NCBI GenBank assembly: GCA_001464385.1
Contig: LNFB01000164.1
Coordinates: 1 to 39,760 of the forward strand
Direction of reading: 5' to 3'
Source of the DNA: Deltaproteobacteria bacterium Ga0077550
Lineage (GTDB): Bacteria > Myxococcota_A > Polyangia > Nannocystales > Nannocystaceae
Length of the DNA: 39,760 nt
Shown: one piece after another, positions 31,064 to 38,662 of the stretch
How positions within the stretch are numbered: the first letter of the stretch is position 1
Layout of the letters: every line of letters begins with the position of its first letter
The notes under the pieces: generated by a model
Told to the model about the DNA's origin: nothing
What the model saw: the letters and a program-made list of their open reading frames with translations, nothing else
The model's database searches: none
Made by a program: the position numbers and the translations under genes

Positions 31064-31567
31064 GTGGACCCGGCGTCGTTCGAGAGCATCTACCGCGAGC
31101 ACCACCCGTCCGTGTGGCGTCTGCTGCGCTGCATGGGCGTGCCCCCGGCCATGGTCGACGACGCGACCCAGGAGTGCTTCCTCGTGGTCTATCGACGCAT
31201 CGACGAGGTCGACCGCAGCCGCAGCCTGCGGCCGTGGATCTACGCGATCGCGCGGCGCATCGCGTGGCGATCGATGCGGACCACGACGACGCAGGCGCGC
31301 CTGCTCGAGCGCGTCGTCGACGACGCCCGCGTCGTCCGGCCCGACGAGACCGCCGAGCACCGCGAGCTGCTCGAGCAGATCGCCGCGGTGCTCGACGCGA
31401 TGCCCTTCGAGCAGCGCGAGGTCTTCGTGCTGACCGAGTTCGAGGACATGAGCGCGCCGGAGATCGCCGCGCTCGTCGGCGCGCCGCTGCCGACCGTGTA
31501 CTCGCGGCTGCGACTGGCGCGGGCGCGGTTCCAACGACTCCAACCGAGCGCGAGGGAGGCGAGTTGA
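31064..31567 (+). CDS. ECF-type RNA polymerase sigma factor
   Basis: 167 residues. Region 2: FESIYREHHPSVWRLLRCMG, then DDATQECFLVVYRRIDEV and LRPWIYAIARRIAWRSMR. Region 4: LDAMPFEQREVFVLTEFEDM, then SAPEIAALVGAPLPTVYSRLRLARARF. Both are complete; region 3 is absent, as in the ECF group. GTG 31064 has AAGGGG ten bases upstream and yields MDPASFESIY, preferred to GTG 31031. The next gene starts two bases after its stop and is its likely partner. Target promoters unknown. Confidence 0.88.
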   Translation: MDPASFESIYREHHPSVWRLLRCMGVPPAMVDDATQECFLVVYRRIDEVDRSRSLRPWIYAIARRIAWRSMRTTTTQARLLERVVDDARVVRPDETAEHRELLEQIAAVLDAMPFEQREVFVLTEFEDMSAPEIAALVGAPLPTVYSRLRLARARFQRLQPSAREAS

Positions 31568-31569
31568 CC

Positions 31570-32286
31570 ATGGACGCCCACGATCCCCTCGCGCCGTTCA
31601 CGAAGCGATATGCCCAGGCGATGACCCCCCCGACGTCGGTCACCGACGACGGCTGGGCGCGCATGCGGGCGCGGCTCGACGCCGAGGTGCTGGCGTCGGT
31701 GTCGACGACGGTCGCGCCGGTGACCCGCATGCGCTGGGTGATCGCGACGGCGATCGCGGCCGCGGCCGTGATCACGCTCGCGATCGGCCTGGGCGCACGT
31801 GTGCTCGCGCCGGCGTCGGTCGACGAGACGCCGACGCAGGCCAGCGACACGCGGCCCGCGAACGTCGGCGACACCGCGAGGCTCGCGTCGCCGCCGATGC
31901 CGACGCCCGTGCCCGCCGAGCTGCCGGTCGCCAGGACGCCCGCCGCCGCACCGCCCCCCGCGGCGCCCTCGAAGCCCCGCGCGACGCCCTCGGTGGCGCC
32001 CATCGACGCGATCGCGCTCGAGGCCGAGCTCGTGCACCGGGCCGAGGCCGCGATCGCCAAGGGCAAGCTGCGGGCCGCCGACGCCGTGCTCGACACGTAC
32101 GTGCGTCGCTTCGGCGCCGGGCAGATGGCGCGCGAGGTCTCGATGTTGCGCATCGTCGTCGCGTGCGGCGGGTCGGACGCGGACGCGATCGCGGCCGCCG
32201 TGCGTCGCCACGCCGCGGCGCACCCCGACGATCCGGCGCTCGCGCGATTGCAGGCGCAACCGTGCGCGAGCGCGGCGTCGCGGTGA
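31570..32286 (+). CDS. Membrane protein, probable anti-sigma partner
   Basis: 238 residues. A cytoplasmic N-terminus of about 55 residues, one membrane helix about 59-80 (WVIATAIAAAAVITLAIGLG), a Pro/Ala-rich stretch and a C-terminal helical domain of TPR-like character (AELVHRAEAAIAKGKLRAAD). There is no HxxxCxxC zinc motif, so it is not a ZAS-type anti-sigma factor. Position directly behind the sigma gene (ATG 31570, GAGGGAGG at 31552-31559) and the single-helix topology suggest it controls the sigma factor. TTG 31564 is another possible start. Confidence 0.75.
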   Translation: MDAHDPLAPFTKRYAQAMTPPTSVTDDGWARMRARLDAEVLASVSTTVAPVTRMRWVIATAIAAAAVITLAIGLGARVLAPASVDETPTQASDTRPANVGDTARLASPPMPTPVPAELPVARTPAAAPPPAAPSKPRATPSVAPIDAIALEAELVHRAEAAIAKGKLRAADAVLDTYVRRFGAGQMAREVSMLRIVVACGGSDADAIAAAVRRHAAAHPDDPALARLQAQPCASAASR

Positions 32287-32327
32287 TGGATTTGTTGGGA
32301 TTGCGGCAGCTGCCGATGGAACTCCCC

Positions 32328-33296
32328 ATGCACAACGCCAGACCACTCCATCGCCGCGTCCTCTCCCACGGCATCGTTTTTGGGCTCACGCTCGTCGCCT
32401 GTGATCCGGCGAAGCTCGGCACGCTCGATGCCGAAGCGACGGGCAGCACCGGGGACGATCCCAGCGAGACGGCCTCCGACGACGCGGGCTCGCAGACCGG
32501 GCCCGCGACGAGCAGCACCACCAGCGGACCGTCGAGCGACGATGGGGCGACGAGCTCGTCCGACGGGGGCGGTACGTTCCCGGACGTCGGCGACGGCGCG
32601 ACGACGACGAGCGACGCCGATCCGAGCGGCGATCCGACCGGCATCGACGGCGAGGCCTGCGATATCTGGGTGCAGGACTGCCCCGACGGCGAGAAGTGCA
32701 ACCCGTGGTCGAACGACGGCGGCACGGTGTGGAACGCAGATGGCTGCTTCCCCGTCGATCCGGACCCGGTGCAGCTCGGCGACGAGTGCCTCGTCGAGGG
32801 GTCGGGCACCAGCGGGATCGACAACTGCGCCATCGGCAGCATGTGCTGGAACGCCGATCCCGAGTCCAACACGGGCACGTGCATCGCGTTGTGCGGCGGC
32901 AGCCCGGACGATCCGCTGTGCTCGTCCCCGACGACGTGCGCCATCCTGAACGACGGAGTGCTCCCGGTGTGCCTCCCCGTCTGCGATCCTCTCCTGCAGG
33001 ATTGCGACGAGGGGCTCGGCTGCTACCCGGTGGCCCAGGAATTCGTCTGCGTCCCGGATGTCTCCGGCGAGTCGGGGCTCTACCTCGAGCCGTGCAACTT
33101 CCCCGGCGATTGCGATCCGGGGAACGCCTGCGTGAGCGCGGATGCCGTCGCGGGTTGCGAGTCCGCGGGCTGCTGCACGGCCTACTGCGACATCTCGCTC
33201 ATCTCCCCCGGGTGCCCCGACGCCTCCGAGTGCCTGGCGTTCTTCGAGGAGGGTTTCGCCCCTCCGGGACTCGAGAACGTCGGACTCTGCTCGTAG
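32328..33296 (+). CDS. Cys-rich secreted lipoprotein
   Basis: 322 residues. Lipoprotein signal with lipobox TLVAC (Cys25 from this start), a Ser/Thr/Asp/Gly linker of about 75 residues, then a domain with about 27 cysteines in short loops (CDIWVQDCPDGEKCNPWSND, CAIGSMCWN, CESAGCCTAYC). Such proteins are typical of Nannocystaceae and probably form disulfide-rich surface modules. ATG 32328 gives a normal signal peptide; ATG 32286 overlaps the previous stop (TGATG) and 32316 is also possible, so it may be translationally coupled to the upstream gene. Role unknown. Confidence 0.8.
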   Translation: MHNARPLHRRVLSHGIVFGLTLVACDPAKLGTLDAEATGSTGDDPSETASDDAGSQTGPATSSTTSGPSSDDGATSSSDGGGTFPDVGDGATTTSDADPSGDPTGIDGEACDIWVQDCPDGEKCNPWSNDGGTVWNADGCFPVDPDPVQLGDECLVEGSGTSGIDNCAIGSMCWNADPESNTGTCIALCGGSPDDPLCSSPTTCAILNDGVLPVCLPVCDPLLQDCDEGLGCYPVAQEFVCVPDVSGESGLYLEPCNFPGDCDPGNACVSADAVAGCESAGCCTAYCDISLISPGCPDASECLAFFEEGFAPPGLENVGLCS

Positions 33297-33317
33297 TCGA
33301 GTCTGCCCGACGCGACC

Positions 33318-33345
33318 GCGCACACGATCGACCGGTCGTGGGCGC
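33318..33345. terminator. Hairpin between convergent genes
   Basis: Stem of nine matched pairs and one mismatch, GCGCACACGA (33318-33327) with TCGTGGGCGC (33336-33345), loop of eight, in the 114-base gap between two genes that run toward each other. Possible two-way terminator without a T-tract. Confidence 0.4.
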
Positions 33346-33410
33346 GCTCGTCGTGGTTCGCGCGTCGAGCTGCCGAACCGAAGCGCGCCATGGCGCAGCG
33401 CGTCGACTTC

Positions 33411-33860
33411 TCAGCGCCCGCGACGTACGGCGCGCTGGACCTCGGCGAGGTTCTCGTTGGCGAGCAGCATCTGTCGACGCGAGGCGTCGAGATCGGCGAT
33501 CGCCTCGAGCGCGGCCGCGGCCCCGCGATGCCACGCGACGAGGCTGGCTGCGAGGGCGGAGCGCGCCGCCTCGTGATCGGTCTGTGCGGCCTCGAGCGCC
33601 GCGAAGGCGCTCTGGAACAGGTCCACCGCGCATGACGCCGCCTGTCGGGCGGCCTCGGCCTTGCGCTTGCCGGCCGTACCGAAGGCATCGGCGTCGCGGA
33701 CCGCCCGCGCGATGGCGTCGAGCCGCGCGCGGTGGGGCTGCGCCCGCTCGGACGCATCTTGCTCGAGATCGGCGCGCAGGTGCTCGACGACACCGAGGAA
33801 CTCCCGGACGAGCTCGGCCTGGGACGCGCCCAGGATCCGGCGCGCGATGTCCTCGATCAC
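33411..33860 (-). CDS. Hypothetical helical protein
   Basis: 149 residues, almost wholly predicted helix with Ala/Glu/Arg heptads (AELVREFLGVVEHLRADLEQ, HRARLDAIARAVRDADAF, ALEAIADLDASRRQMLLANE), likely a coiled coil. No signal peptide. GTG 33860 overlaps the stop of the upstream lipoprotein gene (GTGA), which fixes the start; the open frame to 33896 would overlap more. Family not recognised. Co-expression with a small lipoprotein suggests an envelope-related job, but nothing more can be said. Confidence 0.6.
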   Translation of the reverse strand: MIEDIARRILGASQAELVREFLGVVEHLRADLEQDASERAQPHRARLDAIARAVRDADAFGTAGKRKAEAARQAASCAVDLFQSAFAALEAAQTDHEAARSALAASLVAWHRGAAAALEAIADLDASRRQMLLANENLAEVQRAVRRGR

Positions 33861-34258
33861 CGCGAGGGCTCCAGGCACTCCTCGTCCACGCAGCACACGC
33901 CGGGATCGACCAGCATGCCGTCGTCACCGACGACCACGCCGACGCACTCACCGACGAAGCACCAGCCGTGGGCGCACGGGTTGCCCGGGCAGCCGTACCA
34001 GTCGGGCTCGTCCTCGGTGCAGACCTCGTCGTCGGAGGATGTCGAGCCCTTGGGCTCCGGCTCCGGACGCGGGCGCCGCGTGTCGCTGTCGCCGTCGCCG
34101 CGACCGCTGCGGTCTGGCCGCGTCGGGATGCGCGCGAGCGACTCGGGATCGCAGGCACCGAGGCCGAGCATGGTCATGAGCAACCATGCGGCGTGCGTGC
34201 GGATCGAGGGGTGACGCGCGGCGCGCCGGGGACGGTTCGACGTCGGAGGAGATGCCAT
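33857..34258 (-). CDS. Small secreted lipoprotein
   Basis: 133 residues. A long basic N-terminus, hydrophobic WLLMTMLGLGAC with lipobox LGLGAC (Cys36), an Arg/Pro/Asp linker, then a compact Cys-rich end (CTEDEPDWYGCPGNPCAHGW, CVDEECLEP). ATG 34258 has GGAG a few bases upstream on the minus strand (GGAGGAGATGCC lies opposite, so this is not clear), and the start is not certain. Overlaps the next gene by four bases. Function unknown. Confidence 0.65.
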   Translation of the reverse strand: MASPPTSNRPRRAARHPSIRTHAAWLLMTMLGLGACDPESLARIPTRPDRSGRGDGDSDTRRPRPEPEPKGSTSSDDEVCTEDEPDWYGCPGNPCAHGWCFVGECVGVVVGDDGMLVDPGVCCVDEECLEPSR

Positions 34259-34269
34259 GGTGCGGGAGT

Positions 34270-34300
34270 TGCCTCTGCGACCGTGACTGCCGCAGAGGCA
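34270..34300 (-). terminator. Hairpin between GFA-family gene and lipoprotein gene
   Basis: Perfect ten-pair stem TGCCTCTGCG (34270-34279) with CGCAGAGGCA (34291-34300), loop of 11. On the minus strand it follows the GFA-family gene stop by about 23 bases and precedes the small lipoprotein gene, so it likely ends the glycosyltransferase transcript. Confidence 0.5.
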
Positions 34301-34322
34301 CCGAATCCATCACACGCCCGCG

Positions 34323-34721
34323 TCAGAACCAGTAGTCGCCGACGCAGCGGCCGTCGCGGGGCAGGTCGTCGAAGGTGTCGAGGCCGTCGAAGCGGTCGAT
34401 GGGGATCTGCGCGACAGTCTCGGGCTCGGCCAGCCGCAGGTTGACCGCGATGCGTCGACGACCGTCGTCCTCGAGCCTGCGGCCGCGCCAGCAGACGACG
34501 TTGCCGCAGACGCCACAGAAGTGGAACTCGATCGCCTTGCCACGGACGTACGCCCGTGTCTCGCCGGTGACGCGGATCCCGTGGCCCTCGTAGTCGTAGG
34601 CCCACAGCACGCCGTAGCGCCGGCACACGGTGCAGTTGCAGATGGTCGCGCCGTCGGGGGTGCCGTCGAACTCCCAGCGCGTCGCGCCGCAGTGGCAGGA
34701 CCCGGTCAGTGTCGATTCCAT
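34323..34721 (-). CDS. GFA/CENP-V family zinc protein
   Basis: 132 residues. Zinc ligands typical of the family (glutathione-dependent formaldehyde-activating enzyme-like): CHCG at the N-terminus (GSCHCGATRWEFDG), CNCTVCRR in the middle and HFCGVCGN near residue 75. The name of the family reflects one member; most members have unproven function. ATG 34721 lies one base after the glycosyltransferase stop and has GGGGAG at 34731-34736, so it is co-transcribed with that gene. The longer frame to 34748 would overlap it. Functional link with the sugar genes unclear. Confidence 0.85.
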   Translation of the reverse strand: MESTLTGSCHCGATRWEFDGTPDGATICNCTVCRRYGVLWAYDYEGHGIRVTGETRAYVRGKAIEFHFCGVCGNVVCWRGRRLEDDGRRRIAVNLRLAEPETVAQIPIDRFDGLDTFDDLPRDGRCVGDYWF

Positions 34722-34722
34722 G

Positions 34723-35571
34723 TCAGCCGGCTCCCCGTGAAGAGTCATCGCGATCCCACACGCGCTCCTGTCGCTTGCGCAGCTTGTCGTGCGCGCGGAG
34801 CTTGGCCAGGAACATCACGCCCAGGTACAGCGGCGCGTCCAGCCACAGCGACGGCGTGGCCGCGATCACCTTCAGCGTCCGCGCCGAGCTCGTGCCGCCG
34901 TGGGGGATGAGCTCGGGGAACTTCTGCCGCATCTCGTAGCTGCCGGCCCGCGCGCGGGTGTTGATCTTCACGATGCCCGCCAGCGTCCGCGGCGGATGGA
35001 TCGTGAACGTCGCGCGGTCGCTGGCCTTGCGCTCGTGGGGCTCGGCGATGAGCCGCGCGTACTCGTCGTCGGCGATGACGTCGGGGAACTTGCCGAAGCG
35101 CGCGCGGCCGCGGCGGCTGAAGGCGTAGACGCCGGCGCCGATCATGTTCTCGCGGAAGTACGGCAGGCTGGTCCACACCCGGTAGAACGCGCGCACCAGG
35201 TACGGGCGATCCTCGTAGGCGACGATCGCCCGCGGCGCGGCGACCAGGATCGGCGAGTCGTCCCCGAGGAGCTTCGCGACCTCGCGGATCGCCTGGGCCG
35301 AGAGCTGCACGTCGGCGTCGACGTAGAACCGCGGGAAGCCGGTGACGTGCTCGTCGCCGAGGTTGAGCGCGCCGATCTTCGAGCCGACCGGCGTCTCGAC
35401 GACGCGCACGCGATCCGAGAAGCGCCGCGCGACCTCGGCCGTGTCGTCCTTGCAGCCGTTGCACACGACGACGATCTCGAACTCACCGGGCGCGGCGTCG
35501 GCGAGGATCGCCTGCAGGCACCGGCCGATGACCTTGCCTTCGTTGTAGGCGGGGATGACGATCGAGATCAC
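34723..35571 (-). CDS. Family 2 glycosyltransferase
   Basis: 282 residues. GT-A fold start VISIVIPAYNEGKVIGRCLQ, the NGCKDDT loop, metal-binding DADVQ in RFYVDADVQLS, and a later acidic motif ADDEYARLI. It transfers a sugar from a nucleotide donor to an acceptor, probably in cell-surface polysaccharide assembly. The C-terminus (LDAPLYLGVMFLAKLRAHDK) may touch the membrane. GTG 35571 overlaps the stop of the upstream glycosyltransferase (GTGA), which decides the start; the longer open frame upstream is a shadow of that gene. Donor and acceptor unknown. Confidence 0.88.
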   Translation of the reverse strand: MISIVIPAYNEGKVIGRCLQAILADAAPGEFEIVVVCNGCKDDTAEVARRFSDRVRVVETPVGSKIGALNLGDEHVTGFPRFYVDADVQLSAQAIREVAKLLGDDSPILVAAPRAIVAYEDRPYLVRAFYRVWTSLPYFRENMIGAGVYAFSRRGRARFGKFPDVIADDEYARLIAEPHERKASDRATFTIHPPRTLAGIVKINTRARAGSYEMRQKFPELIPHGGTSSARTLKVIAATPSLWLDAPLYLGVMFLAKLRAHDKLRKRQERVWDRDDSSRGAG

Positions 35572-36803
35572 GTCAGGTGGCTCCGCTTGCGCGCCTCGTC
35601 CTCGACCGAGTGGCGTACGTGCTCGGCGAGCCGCGCGGTCTCGGTCGGGGTGTAGTGGTGGCGACGCACGGCCTCGCGCCCGTTCGCGGCCATCGCCTCG
35701 AGCTTGGCCGGCTCGGCGCGCAGCACCTCGTGGATCGCGGTGGTGATCGCCTCGCGCGAGCCGGCGGGGATGAGCCAGCCGTTCTCGCCGTCGACGACGA
35801 GCTCGGGGATCCCGGCGATGTACGTGGTGAGCACGGGGCGACCCAGGGCGAACGCCTCCATGATCACCATCGGCAGGCCCTCGGCGAAGCTCGGCAGCGC
35901 GAGTGCGCGGCTGGCCAGGATCTCCTTGCGGACCTGCTCGCCGCTGATCCACCCGGTGATCCGCAGCCGCGAGCCGAGCCCGCGCGCCGCGGCGATGCGC
36001 TCGATCTCGGCCCGCATCTCGCCGTCGCCCGCGAGCACGAGCTCGGCGTCGGCGCCCTGGTCGATCGCGTCGGCGAAGGCCTCGACGAGCAACAGCTGGC
36101 CCTTCTGCGGCGCGAGCCGGCCGACGCACACCAGCCGCTTGGACGTGGGATCGAGCGGCTGCGACTCGGTGAAGAACTCGTCGCCGACCGTGCAGTGGAC
36201 GACGCGGATCTTGTCCCAGTGCTCGTGCGACACCCAGCGCCGCAGCTGCGCCGCGCAGTAGTTGGTGATCGCGACGACGAACGCCGCGTCTTCGATCTTC
36301 GAGCCGAGCTTGAGGCCGACGGGCGCGTCGAGCTCGTCGGGGCCGTGGACCGTGAACGAGTACGGCGGTCCGCCCATGGCGCGCATGAGCTGGGCGACCG
36401 CCGCGGGGTTGGTGCCGAAGTGCACGTGCAGGTGCTCGATGCCGCGGCGCTCGACCTCGTCGAGCAGCATCATCGCCTCGAGCAGGTACGCGCCGTGGAC
36501 CGGCACGCCGCGGCTGCTCTTGCGGCCCATCGCGATCGCCTTGCGGATGCCCGCGATGGTGGCCTTGGGGTTGCCGAGGCCGCGCTTGGCCAGGACCGAC
36601 AGCCACTTGAGGCGCGACTGCGAGAGCAGGCGAAAGGTCTTGCCGTCCTCGCGCGCGTCGTCGGGGTCGACGATGTCGTAGGGCGTGTGGCGGATCGCGA
36701 AGCGGGCGATCTCGCCGACCTGGCGCTCGAGCTCGCACAGCTCGCGGCGGATGAACGTGTGGCTGACCGAGGGATAGGTCGACGTCAGGTAGGCGATGCG
36801 CAC
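35568..36803 (-). CDS. Family 4 glycosyltransferase
   Basis: 411 residues, GT-B fold. N-terminal MRIAYLTSTYPSVSHTFIRR is typical of WcaL-like polysaccharide glycosyltransferases; HVHFGTNPAAVAQL and YSFTVHGPDELDAP follow; the C-terminal donor half has VGRLAPQKGQLLLVEAF and the E-x7-E motif in SFAEGLPMVIMEAFALGRPV. Full length for the family. First gene of a minus-strand operon with the family 2 enzyme and the GFA-family protein. Likely acts at the inner membrane in exopolysaccharide or lipopolysaccharide assembly. Confidence 0.9.
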   Translation of the reverse strand: MRIAYLTSTYPSVSHTFIRRELCELERQVGEIARFAIRHTPYDIVDPDDAREDGKTFRLLSQSRLKWLSVLAKRGLGNPKATIAGIRKAIAMGRKSSRGVPVHGAYLLEAMMLLDEVERRGIEHLHVHFGTNPAAVAQLMRAMGGPPYSFTVHGPDELDAPVGLKLGSKIEDAAFVVAITNYCAAQLRRWVSHEHWDKIRVVHCTVGDEFFTESQPLDPTSKRLVCVGRLAPQKGQLLLVEAFADAIDQGADAELVLAGDGEMRAEIERIAAARGLGSRLRITGWISGEQVRKEILASRALALPSFAEGLPMVIMEAFALGRPVLTTYIAGIPELVVDGENGWLIPAGSREAITTAIHEVLRAEPAKLEAMAANGREAVRRHHYTPTETARLAEHVRHSVEDEARKRSHLT

Positions 36804-37108
36804 GGTCGGTCCTGGTGTCCGCGAAATCGCGCCGCAGGTGGGCCCGCTGCGCGCCGCCGACGGCCACCGTCATACCCCGCGGCTGGCGGATCGGGCAAGG
36901 CCGCGCGACCCCGCGCCGCCCCGAGAGGGGGTACGCGCTGGCCGACCGGTCGGATCGATGCCCGCGACGAAAATCGTTCGGCGCAGACCCCGGGCGATCC
37001 AGCGGATCGGCCGGGGCGTAGTCGCCTCGAACTGACGAGGCGGCGAGCGGTCGCGGCCAGCTCGCGAGCCGATCCCAAGGCGCCGCGCGGACCTGCTGAG
37101 GAACAACC
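36804..37108. promoter_or_regulatory. Divergent intergenic region between glycosyltransferase and DUF4331 genes
   Basis: 305 bases with no gene; promoters for both directions belong here. A 12-base perfect palindrome CCGACCGGTCGG lies at 36942-36953. The AT-rich stretch near 36967-36980 (CGACGAAAATCGTTCG) resembles CGAAAATTAATCGTTCG upstream of the graspetide precursor. GAGGAA ahead of 37109 is the ribosome site. Confidence 0.45.
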
Positions 37109-37753
37109 ATGCACAAGACATCGAGATCCAAGGGCGCCCTGGCGTTGACCGCCGCGGCTGCCATCGGCGCAGGCGGGTGGTGGGCCACCACCGTCTTCGC
37201 CTCCGACCATGACGAAGCGCCGCTCGTGAAGATGGACGCGGCACAGGACATCACCGACCTGTACGTGTTCGACAGCGGTGGCGGCACCACCACCATCATC
37301 GTGTGCTGGGCCGGCTTCAACGACAGCCGCCCGCAGCCCGACGCCGAGGGCGTCTACGACGCCGACGCGCTGTACACCATCTGGGTCGACAACGACGGCG
37401 ACAACGAGGCCGATCACGCCATCTACTGGCGGTTCGGCACCAACACCGCGGGCGACGTCGGCATCCGCTGGGAGGGTGTCCCCGGGGCCGACGACTTCGT
37501 GTCGGGCCCGGTGGAGACCGTGTTCGACGCTGGCGACGGCGCGCGGGTGTGGGCGGGCCACGCCGACGATCCGTTCTTCTTCGACGCGCAGGGCTACCTC
37601 GAGACCCTCGACACCGGGACGCTGTCGATCGTCAACAACCGCGATTTCCTCGCGGGGCTCAACGTGACCGCCGCGGCGATCGAGATCGACACCGCCCTGC
37701 TGCAGGACGGCGACGCGCCGATGCAGTTCTGGGTCACGGCGGCGAGGAAGTAG
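37109..37753 (+). CDS. DUF4331-like secreted protein (N-terminal-type)
   Basis: 214 residues. Signal or anchor LALTAAAAIGAGGWWATTVF with cleavage likely near VFA-SDHDEAP. The mature start SDHDEAPLVKMDAAQDITDL matches the opening signature of DUF4331 proteins (SSHxEAP...D.TDxYxF), and YTIWVDNDGDNEADHAIYWR fits the body. It is only about half the usual length, and the usual DUF4331 C-terminal signature is missing here but present in the next gene. GAGGAA upstream supports ATG 37109. Periplasmic or secreted; DUF4331 function is not known. Confidence 0.82.
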   Translation: MHKTSRSKGALALTAAAAIGAGGWWATTVFASDHDEAPLVKMDAAQDITDLYVFDSGGGTTTIIVCWAGFNDSRPQPDAEGVYDADALYTIWVDNDGDNEADHAIYWRFGTNTAGDVGIRWEGVPGADDFVSGPVETVFDAGDGARVWAGHADDPFFFDAQGYLETLDTGTLSIVNNRDFLAGLNVTAAAIEIDTALLQDGDAPMQFWVTAARK

Positions 37754-37763
37754 GAGGCCGACC

Positions 37764-38573
37764 ATGAAGACGCACACAAGCAAGCAAGCACTGTTGAAGG
37801 TCGCGCTGGTCCTCTGCGCCTCGTCGCTCGTCGCCTGCGGTGACGCCGACGCCGACGACGGCGGTGGCAGCAGCACGGGCAACGTCGACACCACGGACGG
37901 TCCGACCGGCAACCCGACGTCGTCGCCGACGGGCGATCCGACGACGAACGATCCGACGACGGACGATCCGACGACGACCGCCGACACCAGCACGACCGAC
38001 GAGCCGGCCGACACCTCGGCGGGCAGCACGACGACCGGCGGGGACGAGTTCGAGTTCCCCGAGGATCCGTACAGCGCGTACACGCAGATCGACCGCCACG
38101 GCGCGGTCGAGGCGGGCACGGCGGGGATCCTGGCGTCTCAGGGCCTCGGCTTCGCGCCGGGCTCGGACATCTCGCTGCGCGACGAGTACAACGCCAGCAA
38201 CCCGGTGGAGGACGCGGCCGGCATGTGGCTCGGGGAGATCGCGGACAGCGTGGTGTTCTTCCACGGCGCGCTCGACGACGATCTCGAGGCGCTCAACCTC
38301 GTGCCCGCGACGGTGGATCAGACGGTTGCGCAGGCGGGCCCGGTGATCCTGCCCGACACGATCAAGTACGACCCGTCGCAGCCGACGTCGTATCCCAACG
38401 GCCGCAACCTCGAGGATCCGACCGTCGACATCACGCTCGCCGCGGTGTTGCTCGCGCTCGGGCCCGAGCAGCCGCTGTCGCTGTTCGCGGATCTCCCGCT
38501 GAACCCGCCGACGAACGACGTGCCCTTCGAGGCCGAGTTCCCGTACCTCGCGCCCCCGCACCCGGCCAAGTAG
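37764..38573 (+). CDS. DUF4331-like lipoprotein (C-terminal-type)
   Basis: 269 residues. Lipobox SLVAC (Cys25), a linker with repeats of NDPTTDDPTTT, then a domain whose end carries the DUF4331 C-terminal signature: SYPNGRNLEDPTVDITLAAV, then TNDVPFEAEFPYLAPPH. The opening SSHxEAP-type motif is absent. It follows the DUF4331-like gene by ten bases and has a near-perfect AGGAGG at 37752-37757 that overlaps the stop of that gene, so both should be made together. Together they may do the job of one longer DUF4331 protein. Confidence 0.82.
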   Translation: MKTHTSKQALLKVALVLCASSLVACGDADADDGGGSSTGNVDTTDGPTGNPTSSPTGDPTTNDPTTDDPTTTADTSTTDEPADTSAGSTTTGGDEFEFPEDPYSAYTQIDRHGAVEAGTAGILASQGLGFAPGSDISLRDEYNASNPVEDAAGMWLGEIADSVVFFHGALDDDLEALNLVPATVDQTVAQAGPVILPDTIKYDPSQPTSYPNGRNLEDPTVDITLAAVLLALGPEQPLSLFADLPLNPPTNDVPFEAEFPYLAPPHPAK

Positions 38574-38586
38574 GCCGTGTGCTCTG

Positions 38587-38623
38587 CGATTCCCCCGGGT
38601 GGTGCAGCCGCCCGGGGGAATCG
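38587..38623 (+). terminator. Strong hairpin between DUF4331-like lipoprotein and TPR genes
   Basis: Perfect 13-base stem CGATTCCCCCGGG (38587-38599) with CCCGGGGGAATCG (38611-38623); further G-C pairs inside bring it to about 16 pairs with a five-base loop. It is the strongest hairpin seen in the window. It starts 14 bases after the lipoprotein stop. There is no T-run, so termination may be partial and the TPR gene may be read through. Confidence 0.65.
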
Positions 38624-38662
38624 ATTCCCCACCGATTTCCCACCACGTTCGGAACCACTCCC

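Noticed and set aside
34723..37320. A single 865-residue glycosyltransferase fusion
   Set aside because: The upstream half is the shadow of the family 4 enzyme in another frame; the GTGA overlap at 35568-35571 shows two separate genes.
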